From: REEB470 sp032117095
GTDB taxonomy: Bacteria > Bacillota > Bacilli > Paenibacillales > YIM-B00363
Assembly (NCBI GenBank): GCA_032117095.1
Contig: JAULZZ010000146.1
Location: forward strand, 1-13,086
Direction: 5' to 3'
DNA: 13,086 nucleotides
Shown: piece by piece, positions 1 to 7,405 of the stretch
How positions within the stretch are numbered: the first letter of the stretch is position 1
How the letters are laid out: each line of letters starts with the position of its first letter
Program-made: the position numbers and the translations under genes
The notes under the pieces: model-generated
Seen by the model: the letters and a program-made list of their open reading frames with translations, nothing else
Told to the model about the DNA's origin: nothing
The model's database searches: none

Positions 1-1569
1 AGTCGTGTGACAACATCGGGACTTGCCACACACACGTATGCCAAAAAAGGAAAATACACCGTGACGATCACGGGGCGTTTGCCCCAGTTGGGGTGGGGGG
101 TTGTGGAAAATGATAGAGGTCTCCTATGCAATCCAGAACACACACCTGAAGACTTAACACGTACGTTTCCTGGCATTGAAAAATTAGTGGCGGTACAGTC
201 GTTTGGCGCACTAGATACGCACAGTTTATCTGGGGCATTTGCAGGTGCAGTGTCTCTTACTGCAGTGCCTGAGACATTGCCCTCTACCGTAACGAATCTC
301 AGTAATTTGTTCAACGGTGCAAAAATATTTAATGACAACATTGCACGTTGGGATACATCGAACGTTACGAACATGTCGGCGATGTTTTGTGGGGCATCCG
401 CGTTCAATCAACCGCTGGCACAGTGGAACGTCTCGAAAGTGACAGATATGAGGATGATGTTTACAAGAGCGACCGTATTCAACCAACCTTTGGAGAAGTG
501 GAATATCTCAAATGTGACATCTATGTATGAAGTGTTTAGGGAAGCAAAAGCGTTTAATCAACCGTTGGAGAAGTGGAACGTCTCGCAGGTGATGAGTATG
601 AGGGCGATGTTTGCTGGAGCGACCGCATTCAACCAACCGTTGGCGCAGTGGAACGTCTCGCAGGTGACGGATATGAGAGGGATGTTTGCTGGGGCGACCG
701 CATTCAACCAACCGTTAGAGAAGTGGAACGTCTCGAACGTGACAGCTATGGGTGGAATGTTTGGCGATGTACCCAAGTTCAATCAACCTTTGGAGCAGTG
801 GAACGTCTCGCAGGTGACAGATATGAGTTCGATGTTTTATGGAGCAACTGCGTTCAACCAACCGTTGGCGCAGTGGAACGTCTCGCAGGTGACGAATATG
901 GGTGGAATGTTTTCAGGAGCAGAAGCGTTCAATCAACCGCTACAGCAGTGGAACGTTTCGAACGTGACAGACATGAATGGGATGTTTGGTGGATCGAAAA
1001 CGTTTAATCAACCGTTGGAGCAGTGGGATGTCTCGAACGTGACAGATATGAGTGGGATGTTTACAAGAGCGACCGCATTTAACCAACCATTGGAAAAGTG
1101 GAACGTCTCGCAGGTAACGTATATGAAATGGATGTTTTTTGAAGCAGAAGCGTTCAACCAACCGTTAGAGCAGTGGAATGTCTCGCAGGTGACGGATATG
1201 GGTGCAATGTTTTCAGGAGCAAAATCGTTCAACCAATCGTTGGAGAAGTGGAACGTTTCGAACGTGACGAATACGGAAGAGATGTTTTTCCAAGCAAAAG
1301 CGTTCAATCAACCGTTGGAGAAGTGGAACGTTTCACAGGTAACGCATATGAGCGTAATGTTTTATGGAGCAACCGCGTTCAACCAACCGTTGGCACAGTG
1401 GAACGTCTCGCAGGTAATGCATATGAACGGGATGTTCAACGGCGCAAAATCCTTCGACCAAGATTTATCTCGTTGGTGTGTGCAAGCAATCAAAGAGGAG
1501 CCTGTGAATTTCAGCGTGAATGCCAGCAACTGGAATAAAGCAAAACCTCAGTGGGGGACGTGTCCGTAA
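1..1569 (+). CDS. BspA-type (DUF285) repeat surface protein, 5' end outside window
   Basis: The reading frame is open from base 1 to the TAA at 1567-1569 (522 visible residues). A GTG at 7 is in frame, but the true start lies upstream: the first codons align with the middle of the next gene, from about 2159. The visible N-terminus is the end of a PKD-like beta-sandwich (HTYAKKGKYTVTITGRL). Next comes a leucine-rich entry segment (FPGIEKLVAVQSFGALDTHS), then 15 tandem 25-residue units with the pattern FNQPL-x2-WNVS-x-VT-x-M-x2-MF plus five variable residues. The end is a cap (FDQDLSRWCV ... WGTCP) with two cysteines that could form a disulfide. The repeat is the BspA/Listeria 26-residue class seen on secreted and surface proteins involved in adhesion or contact. 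No LPXTG or other sorting signal follows the cap, so simple secretion or non-covalent retention is likely. Ligand and role are unknown. Confidence 0.9.
   Translation, partial: SRVTTSGLATHTYAKKGKYTVTITGRLPQLGWGVVENDRGLLCNPEHTPEDLTRTFPGIEKLVAVQSFGALDTHSLSGAFAGAVSLTAVPETLPSTVTNLSNLFNGAKIFNDNIARWDTSNVTNMSAMFCGASAFNQPLAQWNVSKVTDMRMMFTRATVFNQPLEKWNISNVTSMYEVFREAKAFNQPLEKWNVSQVMSMRAMFAGATAFNQPLAQWNVSQVTDMRGMFAGATAFNQPLEKWNVSNVTAMGGMFGDVPKFNQPLEQWNVSQVTDMSSMFYGATAFNQPLAQWNVSQVTNMGGMFSGAEAFNQPLQQWNVSNVTDMNGMFGGSKTFNQPLEQWDVSNVTDMSGMFTRATAFNQPLEKWNVSQVTYMKWMFFEAEAFNQPLEQWNVSQVTDMGAMFSGAKSFNQSLEKWNVSNVTNTEEMFFQAKAFNQPLEKWNVSQVTHMSVMFYGATAFNQPLAQWNVSQVMHMNGMFNGAKSFDQDLSRWCVQAIKEEPVNFSVNASNWNKAKPQWGTCP
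328..1452 (+). repeat. 15 tandem 75-bp units encoding DUF285 repeats
   Basis: Units start every 75 bases from 328 (328, 403, 478 ... 1378) without a single indel, and the cap begins at 1453. Backbone codons (ttcaaccaaccg, cagtggaacgtctcg) are almost invariant between units. Differences concentrate at repeat residues 6-7, 12, 15, 17-18 and 21-25. The first unit (FNDNIARWDTSNVTNM) is the most divergent and acts as an N-terminal cap. Strong nucleotide identity between units should allow copy-number change by recombination. Confidence 0.95.
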
Positions 1570-1630
1570 CGGTGCACGTGAGCGATAAAATAAGTACAAG
1601 TGCTATCCAAATTTGAGGAGGATGTTTTCT

Positions 1631-3418
1631 ATGAAACCACGGTATGCCGTACGCAAAACAATGCTCGTCATCGCCACGTTTGCTTTCCTGCTTGGGGGAA
1701 CAGGGATGTTCTACGCCACTGCCCCACACGCCGAGGGAGCGAAAACACCACAAAAAGCAAAATCACAAAAAGCACAACCGATGGTGCTCGTCTACGATAC
1801 GACGAAAAGCGCTGGAACGACGATCACCCTGCCGATCATCGGACGTGCTGGACAGCGCATCGGCAAGGCAAATGTTACGGGAAGCAATGATGCCGTATTA
1901 TTCACCACCCCGCCAAACCACGGACTAAAAAACGGACAAGAAATCTGGTTGTCTGGTACAAATGACATCGACACAACAAAGCCGTATCGGGTAACGAACG
2001 CACAAAAAAACACGTTTATGCTCATCGAGATGAACAAAGGGGCAAAGGGCACAGGATTTGATCCAGGGAAAAAATTTAATATGGATGCAGAGGGCACAGT
2101 CGGTGTGCACAAGGCAGTATTGCCTGATGTCACGATCCAATGGGGGGATGGCAAAACGACTCGTATGACGACATCAGGACTCGCCAAGCACACGTATGGA
2201 AAAAAAGGTAAGTACGTCGTGACAATCACAGGACGACTGCCCCAGTTGGGGTGGGGTGCTATGAAAGATGATGAAAAAAGCCGCTGCGTTCGAGAAGAAG
2301 ACACAAAACGGATATTCCCTGGCATCGAAAAATTAGTGGCGGTACAGTCGTTCGGTGCACTGGATACGCACAGTTTATCTGGGGCATTTGCAGGCGCAGT
2401 ATCTCTTACTGCAGTGCCTGAGACATTGCCCGCTACCGTAACGGATATCAGTTTCTTGTTCAATGGTGCGAAAACGTTGAATGACAACATCGCACAGTGG
2501 AATACAGCGAACGTCACGAACATGTCGGCGATGTTTTGTGGAGCGTCCGCGTTCAACCAACCGCTGGCACAGTGGAATGTCTCGAACGTGAGGGACATGG
2601 GATGGATGTTTAAGGAAGCGAAATCGTTCAATCAACCGTTGGAGCAGTGGAACGTTTCGCAGGTGACGAATATGGAGGGGATGTTTGCTTACGCAAGATT
2701 TTTCAACCAACCGTTGGCGCAGTGGAACGTCTCGAATGTGACGTATATGGGTTTGATGTTTTATGAGGCAACATCATTCAATCAACCGTTGGAGAAGTGG
2801 AACGTCTCGCAGGTGACGGACATGGGTGCGATGTTCAATAGCGCAAAATCGTTCAACCAACCGTTGGCACAGTGGAACGTCACGCAGGTGACGGATATGG
2901 GTGCGATGTTCAGCGGCGCAAAATCGTTCAACCAACCGCTGGCACAGTGGAATGTCTCAAAGGTAACGAATATGGATTGGATGTTTTATGAAGCAACATC
3001 ATTCAATCAACCGTTGGCGCAGTGGAACGTCTCACAGGTAAAGGATATGTATGGGATGTTTTGGCAAGCAACCGCATTCAACCAACCGTTGGCACAGTGG
3101 AGCGTCTCGCAGGTCACGGATATGGGTGCGATGTTTTTTAGTGCTACTGCCTTCAACCAACCGCTGGATCAGTGGAATGTCTCGAACGTAACAGATATGA
3201 ATGGGATGTTTTCTGTAGCAACTTCCTTCAACCAACCGCTGGAGAAATGGAACGTCTCAAACGTAACAGATATGAATGGGATGTTTTCTGGCGCAAAATC
3301 CTTCGATCAAGACTTATCCCGTTGGTGTGTACGAGCAATCAAAACAGAACCAGCGTATTTCAGCACAGATGCCAGCAACTGGAAGAAAGCAAAACCCCCG
3401 TGGGGGACGTGTCCGTAA
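1631..3418 (+). CDS. BspA-type (DUF285) secreted protein, complete tandem paralogue
   Basis: This is a 595-residue protein. The in-frame TTG at 1613 and ATG at 1622 overlap or abut the ribosome site (GAGGAGG, 1615-1621). ATG 1631 has the right spacing and begins a good signal peptide: basic MKPRYAVRK, a hydrophobic run to about residue 30, and an AHA-like cleavage region (PHAEGA). Residues about 50-70 resemble the first strands of a PKD-like domain. Residues about 90-150 are an inserted module (NHGLKNGQEIWLSGT ... KPYRVTNAQKNTFML), and the sandwich resumes with WGDG at 171 and HTYGKKGKYVVTITG. Eleven 25-residue repeats span residues 283-557, followed by the two-cysteine cap FDQDLSRWCV ... WGTCP. 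It is highly similar to the preceding gene at DNA level, including the first 11 bases after CCG (taacggtgcac), so it arose by tandem duplication. Function is probably extracellular binding or adhesion; the ligand is unknown. Confidence 0.92.
   Translation: MKPRYAVRKTMLVIATFAFLLGGTGMFYATAPHAEGAKTPQKAKSQKAQPMVLVYDTTKSAGTTITLPIIGRAGQRIGKANVTGSNDAVLFTTPPNHGLKNGQEIWLSGTNDIDTTKPYRVTNAQKNTFMLIEMNKGAKGTGFDPGKKFNMDAEGTVGVHKAVLPDVTIQWGDGKTTRMTTSGLAKHTYGKKGKYVVTITGRLPQLGWGAMKDDEKSRCVREEDTKRIFPGIEKLVAVQSFGALDTHSLSGAFAGAVSLTAVPETLPATVTDISFLFNGAKTLNDNIAQWNTANVTNMSAMFCGASAFNQPLAQWNVSNVRDMGWMFKEAKSFNQPLEQWNVSQVTNMEGMFAYARFFNQPLAQWNVSNVTYMGLMFYEATSFNQPLEKWNVSQVTDMGAMFNSAKSFNQPLAQWNVTQVTDMGAMFSGAKSFNQPLAQWNVSKVTNMDWMFYEATSFNQPLAQWNVSQVKDMYGMFWQATAFNQPLAQWSVSQVTDMGAMFFSATAFNQPLDQWNVSNVTDMNGMFSVATSFNQPLEKWNVSNVTDMNGMFSGAKSFDQDLSRWCVRAIKTEPAYFSTDASNWKKAKPPWGTCP
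2477..3301 (+). repeat. 11 tandem 75-bp units encoding DUF285 repeats
   Basis: The period is exactly 75 bases from 2477, and the cap starts at 3302. The units share the same invariant codon backbone as the 15-unit array at 328-1452. The first unit (LNDNIAQWNTANVTNM) again differs and matches the first unit of the other gene, while the last two units are near copies of each other (both ... VSNVTDMNGMFS). The array is four units (300 bp) shorter than its neighbour. Confidence 0.95.
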
Positions 3419-3545
3419 CGGTGCACAGATCAACCGCCCAAAAATCTTGCGCAACTACTTGCGTTAGCGTACGAAGTCGCTCACAATAAGAATGTAAAGT
3501 AGAAAGTACTATTTTTCATGGTTCATAAAAAAGGAGGCATTTCCC
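3419..3545 (+). other. Intergenic region between the BspA pair and the solute-binding pair
   Basis: The first bases repeat those after the other BspA gene (taacggtgcac). A weak AT-rich hairpin (AGTA/TACT followed by ATTTTT, about 3500-3517) could be a minor terminator. No confident promoter is visible; TTGCGT (3459) with CACAAT (3482) is only a weak candidate. Confidence 0.4.
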
Positions 3546-5003
3546 ATGATCTCATTATTCAATGTATCCCGTAACGCAAAGGCATTCCTCAAAGGCCTCG
3601 TGACGATCGCCGTCGTACTGAGCTTGGTTGGTTGCTCGCTCTTTTCCGATGCACCAGAGGACAAAAACAACATCAAACAAACGCTTCGCATCGGCTTGGT
3701 CACGTATGGGGCGTTCGCGGACACCGAAAAGTACTTTCGCCAAGATTTTTTAGAGCTATACGAAATCACCCATCCGAATACGAAAATTGAAATACGCAGC
3801 GTCAGTGCAGAGACGACATCATACGACAAACCCGTCGATACGTTTGCATTGATGAAAGAACTCATGACAGGCAATGACCCCGTCGACCTTGTCGTCATCG
3901 AAGGGCTCAATCAATTGCCAAAATATTTGGAAAACAACCTGCTCGCCCCGCTCGACACGTTCATTGCCAAGGGAAAGTTTGATGCGAGCAAACTCGCTCC
4001 TGGGCTTATCGACGGAATCAAAAGTTTTGCGACCGATGGGAAGTTGTACGCCCTCGCCCCCCTGATAAATTCCGCAGCCCTTTTTTACAACCGCAAAATG
4101 TTTGATGACAAAGGCATCGCATACCCCGAAGACGGCATGACATGGGAACAAACGTTCAAACTAGCAGAACAGTTGAATGAAGGCAAGGGAAAAGACCGCA
4201 CATTTGGCTTTGGGTTTTATCAGACGTACGACAGTGACATCAAAACAGATATCAGTATTTTTAAGCAAGCATTGGGACTGCGTGCATACGATGAAAATGC
4301 CGAGAAAATGACAGTCAATACGCCAGAGTGGACGCGTCTGCTCGAACAATACATTGCCTTGCGCAAGTCCAATACGTTGCCGACATCCTTCAACACGACC
4401 ACAGGGGGAGACCGTGCCTATTTTTATCAGGAGCCATTTTCGGACGGCAAAGTGGCGATGATGATCGCCAACTACAATTACATTTCAGAACAGCTCATTA
4501 ATTCTAACGAAAGCGCCAACCGTGACGGATCCCGTGAACCGATCGAGTGGGACGTCGTCACTGTTCCCACGCACCCTGAGGCGCCTGGGGTCGGGGGAGA
4601 AATGTTAATTCAAGGATTGATGGGACTCAACGCCAAAGCGCAAAATGCCGAGGGAGCGTGGGATTTCATGGCATTTATTAACGGGCCCGAGTGGGCGCGC
4701 ATCAAATCGCGCAGTCAACCGTTCTTATCGTCTCATGTGGATTTTGCCAAGCCCAAAGAAGGCTTAAACTACAACATCAAGGCGTTTTTATCCTTGAAAC
4801 CCGCACTTCCCATCGACGACTCAAATTTATATAGTAAATATTCATACGACCTCGATAGTGTCAATGGCATTGGCTTAGACAAGATGGAGGAAGTCATCAA
4901 AGGCAAGAAAAAACTCAAAGACGTCCTCGCACAATGGGAAACAGAAGGCAATGCCAAGTTGCAACAACTGCGTGAAGCGGCAGCAACACCAACCGTAAAA
5001 TAG
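3546..5003 (+). CDS. Lipoprotein extracellular solute-binding protein, family 1 (ABC import)
   Basis: This is a 485-residue protein. The start ATG 3546 is preceded by AAGGAGG (3531-3537) at 8 bases. The N-terminus is a lipoprotein signal (basic segment, hydrophobic residues 17-27, lipobox LVGC with Cys30). The mature part has the periplasmic-binding-like fold of the sugar-type SBP_bac_1 family: early strand LRIGLVTYG, a DLVVIEG strand, DGKLYALAPLINSAALFYNRKMFDDKGI (the conserved segment where these proteins describe their own hinge), TWEQTFKLAEQL, and a late WDVVTVPTHPE ... VGGEM segment followed by AWDFMAFINGPEWA. Length fits the family (about 400-500 residues). It would capture a solute, typically an oligosaccharide, at the outer membrane face. 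The substrate cannot be read from sequence, and no permease or ATPase partner is in the window. It is the first of a tandem pair with the next gene. Confidence 0.93.
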   Translation: MISLFNVSRNAKAFLKGLVTIAVVLSLVGCSLFSDAPEDKNNIKQTLRIGLVTYGAFADTEKYFRQDFLELYEITHPNTKIEIRSVSAETTSYDKPVDTFALMKELMTGNDPVDLVVIEGLNQLPKYLENNLLAPLDTFIAKGKFDASKLAPGLIDGIKSFATDGKLYALAPLINSAALFYNRKMFDDKGIAYPEDGMTWEQTFKLAEQLNEGKGKDRTFGFGFYQTYDSDIKTDISIFKQALGLRAYDENAEKMTVNTPEWTRLLEQYIALRKSNTLPTSFNTTTGGDRAYFYQEPFSDGKVAMMIANYNYISEQLINSNESANRDGSREPIEWDVVTVPTHPEAPGVGGEMLIQGLMGLNAKAQNAEGAWDFMAFINGPEWARIKSRSQPFLSSHVDFAKPKEGLNYNIKAFLSLKPALPIDDSNLYSKYSYDLDSVNGIGLDKMEEVIKGKKKLKDVLAQWETEGNAKLQQLREAAATPTVK

Positions 5004-5042
5004 CAGTCATCTTTTCCATCGAACGTGTGCTTGTGCAAGAAA

Positions 5043-5050
5043 AAGGGGGG
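5043..5050 (+). promoter_or_regulatory. Ribosome binding site that fixes a TTG start
   Basis: AAGGGGGG at 5043-5050 is followed by CATTCCC and then TTG at 5058. The paralogue upstream has AAGGAGG, CATTTCCC and ATG in the same arrangement (3531-3548). The shared leader shows that TTG 5058 is the start, not the earlier in-frame GTG at 5025, which would put charged and cysteine residues ahead of the signal peptide. Confidence 0.75.
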
Positions 5051-5057
5051 CATTCCC

Positions 5058-6467
5058 TTGATACGAGCGACGCAAAAGGCGTACCGCACACGCACGGTGC
5101 GCCACACCATCCTAGGCGGGATGGTCGGGGTGATTTTTGTTGCACTCACAGGGTGTGCGACAGGCCCTTCGCCCTCCAATGCGCCACCAGCAAAAACAGT
5201 CGTGCGCATCGCGGTGATGGATCAATCCGAAGGCACGGATGCGTGGTTTCGCACGCATTTTATCGAGCCGTATGAGATTACACACCCCAAAGTGACGGTC
5301 GAGTGGACTGCGTTTTCGCAGGACACATTCGAGGAAAATGCAGGGGAAAATGTTCCTGATGTGCTGATCCTCGATACAACCCTGTTACAGACGTGGATCA
5401 AAAACCAAGCGTTGCAGCCGCTCGATGCCTTTATCGCCAAGGGTGCATTTGCAGCGGATAAAATTGTGCCGATCGTCGATGCAGGCATCCGTTCGTTTGC
5501 GCCAGACGGGCAACTGTACGCATTATCCCCGCTGTTTCGTGCGTATGCGCTCTATTACAATCGTGCCCTGTTTGAGCGCGCAGGCATTCCTTATCCAACG
5601 GACAAGATGACATGGGAAGCCGTGTTTGCGTTGGCAGCGCAGTTTCGTACTACCAAAGGCGGGACATACGGCTTTTCTTTTTCTCCTTATTTAGACAACA
5701 AGCTGTTTTGGGACGTGCCCACATACACCCAAGCAATCGGGTTGCGGTATTACGATGAACAGGCACGAAAGATGACGGTCAACACGCCGGCGTGGGCGGA
5801 GGTGTGGACACGACTCATCGCCTTGCACCGTGCCAAAACGATTCCAGGGCGCATTGCCACTCCAAAATCACGCGCAGCGATGCCACCCCCGAGCGGGGAA
5901 CATGCGTTTCTTAGTGGAAAAATCCCGATGGTTATTGAAGATTCGCTGTTTATCGCCGATATCCAACAATACAACGAAGCGAGGGAAAAGGGAGACAAAC
6001 CGCCCCTCGCATGGGATGTCGTCACATTTCCTACGCATCCGCAATTTCCCGATGTCGGAGGCAGTGTAGAAATGGTTGGATTGTTTTCCATCCCCGTAGG
6101 GGCGTCAAACCCACAGGGGGCATGGGATTTCATTTCTTTTGTCCACGGAGACGCGTGGGCAAAGCAAAAAGCCAAAAGTCAACCGTGGATTTCTTCACAC
6201 CGCGACTATGCGACACCCAAAGCAGGCATGACGACGAATATGCAGGCGTTTTACCAACTCAAACCTTCTTTCCGTGTTGATTACAGCCCGTTGATCACCC
6301 AGTACCCCCGATTGACCGCCATCGAGCGCATCGGCGAACGAAAACTCGAAGAAGCGGTCAAAGGGAAAAAAACGGTATCTCGCGCACTGCAAGAATGGGC
6401 GAACGAAGGGGACGGCGTACTAAAACAAATACACAAAAACGCCACGAAAACGACACCGCCAAGATGA
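5058..6467 (+). CDS. Lipoprotein extracellular solute-binding protein, family 1, tandem paralogue
   Basis: From TTG 5058 this encodes 469 residues. The signal is MIRATQKAYRTRTVRH, a hydrophobic core and lipobox LTGC with Cys33, so the mature protein is lipid-anchored. It aligns along its whole length with the preceding protein: YEITHPKVTVEW, DVLILDTTLLQTWIKNQALQPLDAFIAKG, DGQLYALSPLFRAYALYYNRALFERAGI, TWEAVFALAAQF, WDVVTFPTHPQFPDVGGS and AWDFISFVHGDAWA. The two are clearly diverged paralogues rather than a recent copy. Pocket-region residues differ (for example NSAALFYN versus RAYALYYN), which suggests different ligands. It lies 54 bases after the first gene's stop with no evident promoter between, so the two are probably co-transcribed. 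No cognate permease is visible; it may work with transporter subunits encoded elsewhere. Confidence 0.92.
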   Translation: MIRATQKAYRTRTVRHTILGGMVGVIFVALTGCATGPSPSNAPPAKTVVRIAVMDQSEGTDAWFRTHFIEPYEITHPKVTVEWTAFSQDTFEENAGENVPDVLILDTTLLQTWIKNQALQPLDAFIAKGAFAADKIVPIVDAGIRSFAPDGQLYALSPLFRAYALYYNRALFERAGIPYPTDKMTWEAVFALAAQFRTTKGGTYGFSFSPYLDNKLFWDVPTYTQAIGLRYYDEQARKMTVNTPAWAEVWTRLIALHRAKTIPGRIATPKSRAAMPPPSGEHAFLSGKIPMVIEDSLFIADIQQYNEAREKGDKPPLAWDVVTFPTHPQFPDVGGSVEMVGLFSIPVGASNPQGAWDFISFVHGDAWAKQKAKSQPWISSHRDYATPKAGMTTNMQAFYQLKPSFRVDYSPLITQYPRLTAIERIGERKLEEAVKGKKTVSRALQEWANEGDGVLKQIHKNATKTTPPR

Positions 6468-6529
6468 AGCAAATCATTTCGGTTTGCATACGAATGAAGC
6501 ACATGCAGGCAAGAGAGGAGGGATTGACG

Positions 6530-7039
6530 ATGAAAGTGCATAGTCGCACCATCCACAAAGCCGTTTTGGAGAAGTTAAGTAGTCGGGGGGTCACCGTGCG
6601 CGACATTGCACAAATTGTGTTGGATATGCAGCGTCCGTATCACCCGAATCTCACGCTCGATCAAAGTGAAGAAAGTGTGCACCGTGTGCTGGAAAAGCGC
6701 GAAATGCAGCATGCGCTGCTGGTCGGCATCGAGCTCGATGAATTGGCAGAACGGGGGATGCTGTCTGCGCCATTGCAACAACTCGTCCAAAGCGATGAAG
6801 GGCTTTTTGGCTGCGATGAGACGTTGGCGCTCGGTTCGGTGCTCAGTTATGGGAGCATCGCCGTGACGACATTCGGGTATTTGGATAAGTATAAGATGGG
6901 CATTATTAAGCAATTGGACACCAAAAATTCCGAACATCATAAGGTACACACCTTTTTAGACGACTTGGTTGCGAGCATCGCGGCGTGTGCGTCAGGGCGC
7001 ATCGCACACCGGTACCGTGACGAAGAAGAACAAAAATAA
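6530..7039 (+). CDS. pgpA: Phosphatidylglycerophosphatase A family protein (YutG-like)
   Basis: This is a 169-residue protein from ATG 6530, with GAGGAGGG at 6514-6521. An in-frame TTG at 6524 is a less likely start. The N-terminal RGVTVRDIAQIVLDMQRPYHPNLTLD and the later GIELDELAERG, DEGLFGCDETLALGSV, YGSIAVTTFGYLDKYKMGII and HTFLDD (residues 140-145) are the signature blocks of the short, soluble Bacillus YutG branch of the PgpA family. PgpA enzymes dephosphorylate phosphatidylglycerol phosphate to phosphatidylglycerol; the acidic DE and LDD residues are the likely metal-binding positions. The length equals a complete family member. It follows the solute-binding gene by 62 bases but is unrelated in function. 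The family assignment is firm; the substrate is inferred from the family. Confidence 0.85.
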   Translation: MKVHSRTIHKAVLEKLSSRGVTVRDIAQIVLDMQRPYHPNLTLDQSEESVHRVLEKREMQHALLVGIELDELAERGMLSAPLQQLVQSDEGLFGCDETLALGSVLSYGSIAVTTFGYLDKYKMGIIKQLDTKNSEHHKVHTFLDDLVASIAACASGRIAHRYRDEEEQK

Positions 7040-7052
7040 GGTGCACCCCCTC

Positions 7053-7081
7053 TTGACAAGGACGTTTTCTTACGGTAAGAT
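7053..7081 (+). promoter_or_regulatory. SigA-type promoter for the tRNA
   Basis: A perfect -35 TTGACA (7053-7058), a 17-base spacer and a -10 TAAGAT (7076-7081) point at the tRNA. Transcription would start near 7088 and give a pyrimidine-rich leader of about 70 bases before the tRNA. Confidence 0.8.
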
Positions 7082-7098
7082 GAAATTGTCCTTTTCTC
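7058..7098 (+). terminator. Probable intrinsic terminator of the pgpA-like gene
   Basis: AAGGAC (7058-7063) pairs with GTCCTT (7088-7093). Inside, TTT/AAA and TCTTA/TAAGA extend the stem around a CGG loop with small bulges, and a U-rich run TTTTCTC follows. The stem is imperfect and overlaps the tRNA promoter elements, so it could instead be an operator-like inverted repeat. Confidence 0.45.
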
Positions 7099-7158
7099 AT
7101 TTTTCATCTCCTTTCTTCTCTCCTTTCTTTTTATCTACTCGTGTGTTTCTTTTTTTTT

Positions 7159-7232
7159 GGGCCTTTAGCTCAGTTGGTTAGAGCGGTCGGCTCATAACCG
7201 ATTGGTCGGGGGTTCGAGTCCCTCAGGGCCCA
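7159..7232 (+). tRNA. tRNA with CAU anticodon, most likely tRNA-Ile2 (lysidine)
   Basis: A full cloverleaf of 74 bases: acceptor GGGCCTT/AGGGCCC, D arm GCTC/GAGC with loop AGTTGGTTA, anticodon arm GTCGG-CTCATAA-CCGAT, T arm GGGGG-TTCGAGT-CCCTC, discriminator A. The 3' CCA is not encoded (TACC follows) and must be added enzymatically. G1-C72 excludes the initiator. The CTCATAA loop, the C4-G69 and C5-G68 pairs and the overall resemblance to known Bacillus Ile2 genes favour the AUA-reading tRNA-Ile2, whose C34 is modified by TilS. Elongator methionine tRNA is the alternative. Confidence 0.93.
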
Positions 7233-7253
7233 TACCGTGCAACGACAGCAAGC

Positions 7254-7283
7254 TCTCCGCGAGAAGTAGGCGGAGGTTTTTTT
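7254..7283 (+). terminator. Intrinsic terminator after the tRNA
   Basis: CTCCGC (7255-7260) pairs with GCGGAG (7270-7275), extended by a T-G pair, around a 9-base loop. It is followed by seven T (7277-7283). It ends the single-tRNA transcript. Confidence 0.85.
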
Positions 7284-7376
7284 GTGTTTTTTCATACATG
7301 CGAAGGAGCTGATACAGGAGAGGGTGTGATTCTTCTGCAATGTGCGAAATCGCATCACAAAAAAAGAAGCTGACAC

Positions 7377-7405
7377 TTGACAAAAAGAGGGTGTTATTAT
7401 ATACT
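7377..7405 (+). promoter_or_regulatory. Strong SigA promoter of the gntR operon
   Basis: TTGACA (7377-7382), a 17-base spacer and TATACT (7400-7405) give one mismatch to consensus in total. The start would be near 7411, leaving a leader of about 68 bases before the GntR start codon. Confidence 0.85.

Noticed and set aside
70..100. CCCCAGTTGGGG near-palindrome (also near 2240)
   Set aside because: It encodes the conserved PQLGW segment in both paralogues, so the symmetry is explained by coding sequence.
573..1007. Alternative-frame ORFs within the repeat arrays, on both strands
   Set aside because: The 75-base period is a multiple of three, so every frame repeats and stays open by chance. 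The products are low-complexity echoes of the real repeat.
1792..2631. Reverse-strand ORF of 279 aa
   Set aside because: It is fully antisense to the BspA gene, has no ribosome site, and mirrors the repeat codons. It is a shadow of the repetitive + strand frame.
328..3301. Repeat arrays considered as CRISPR
   Set aside because: The units are 75 bases, in frame, with no spacer and no direct palindromic repeat. They encode a known protein repeat.
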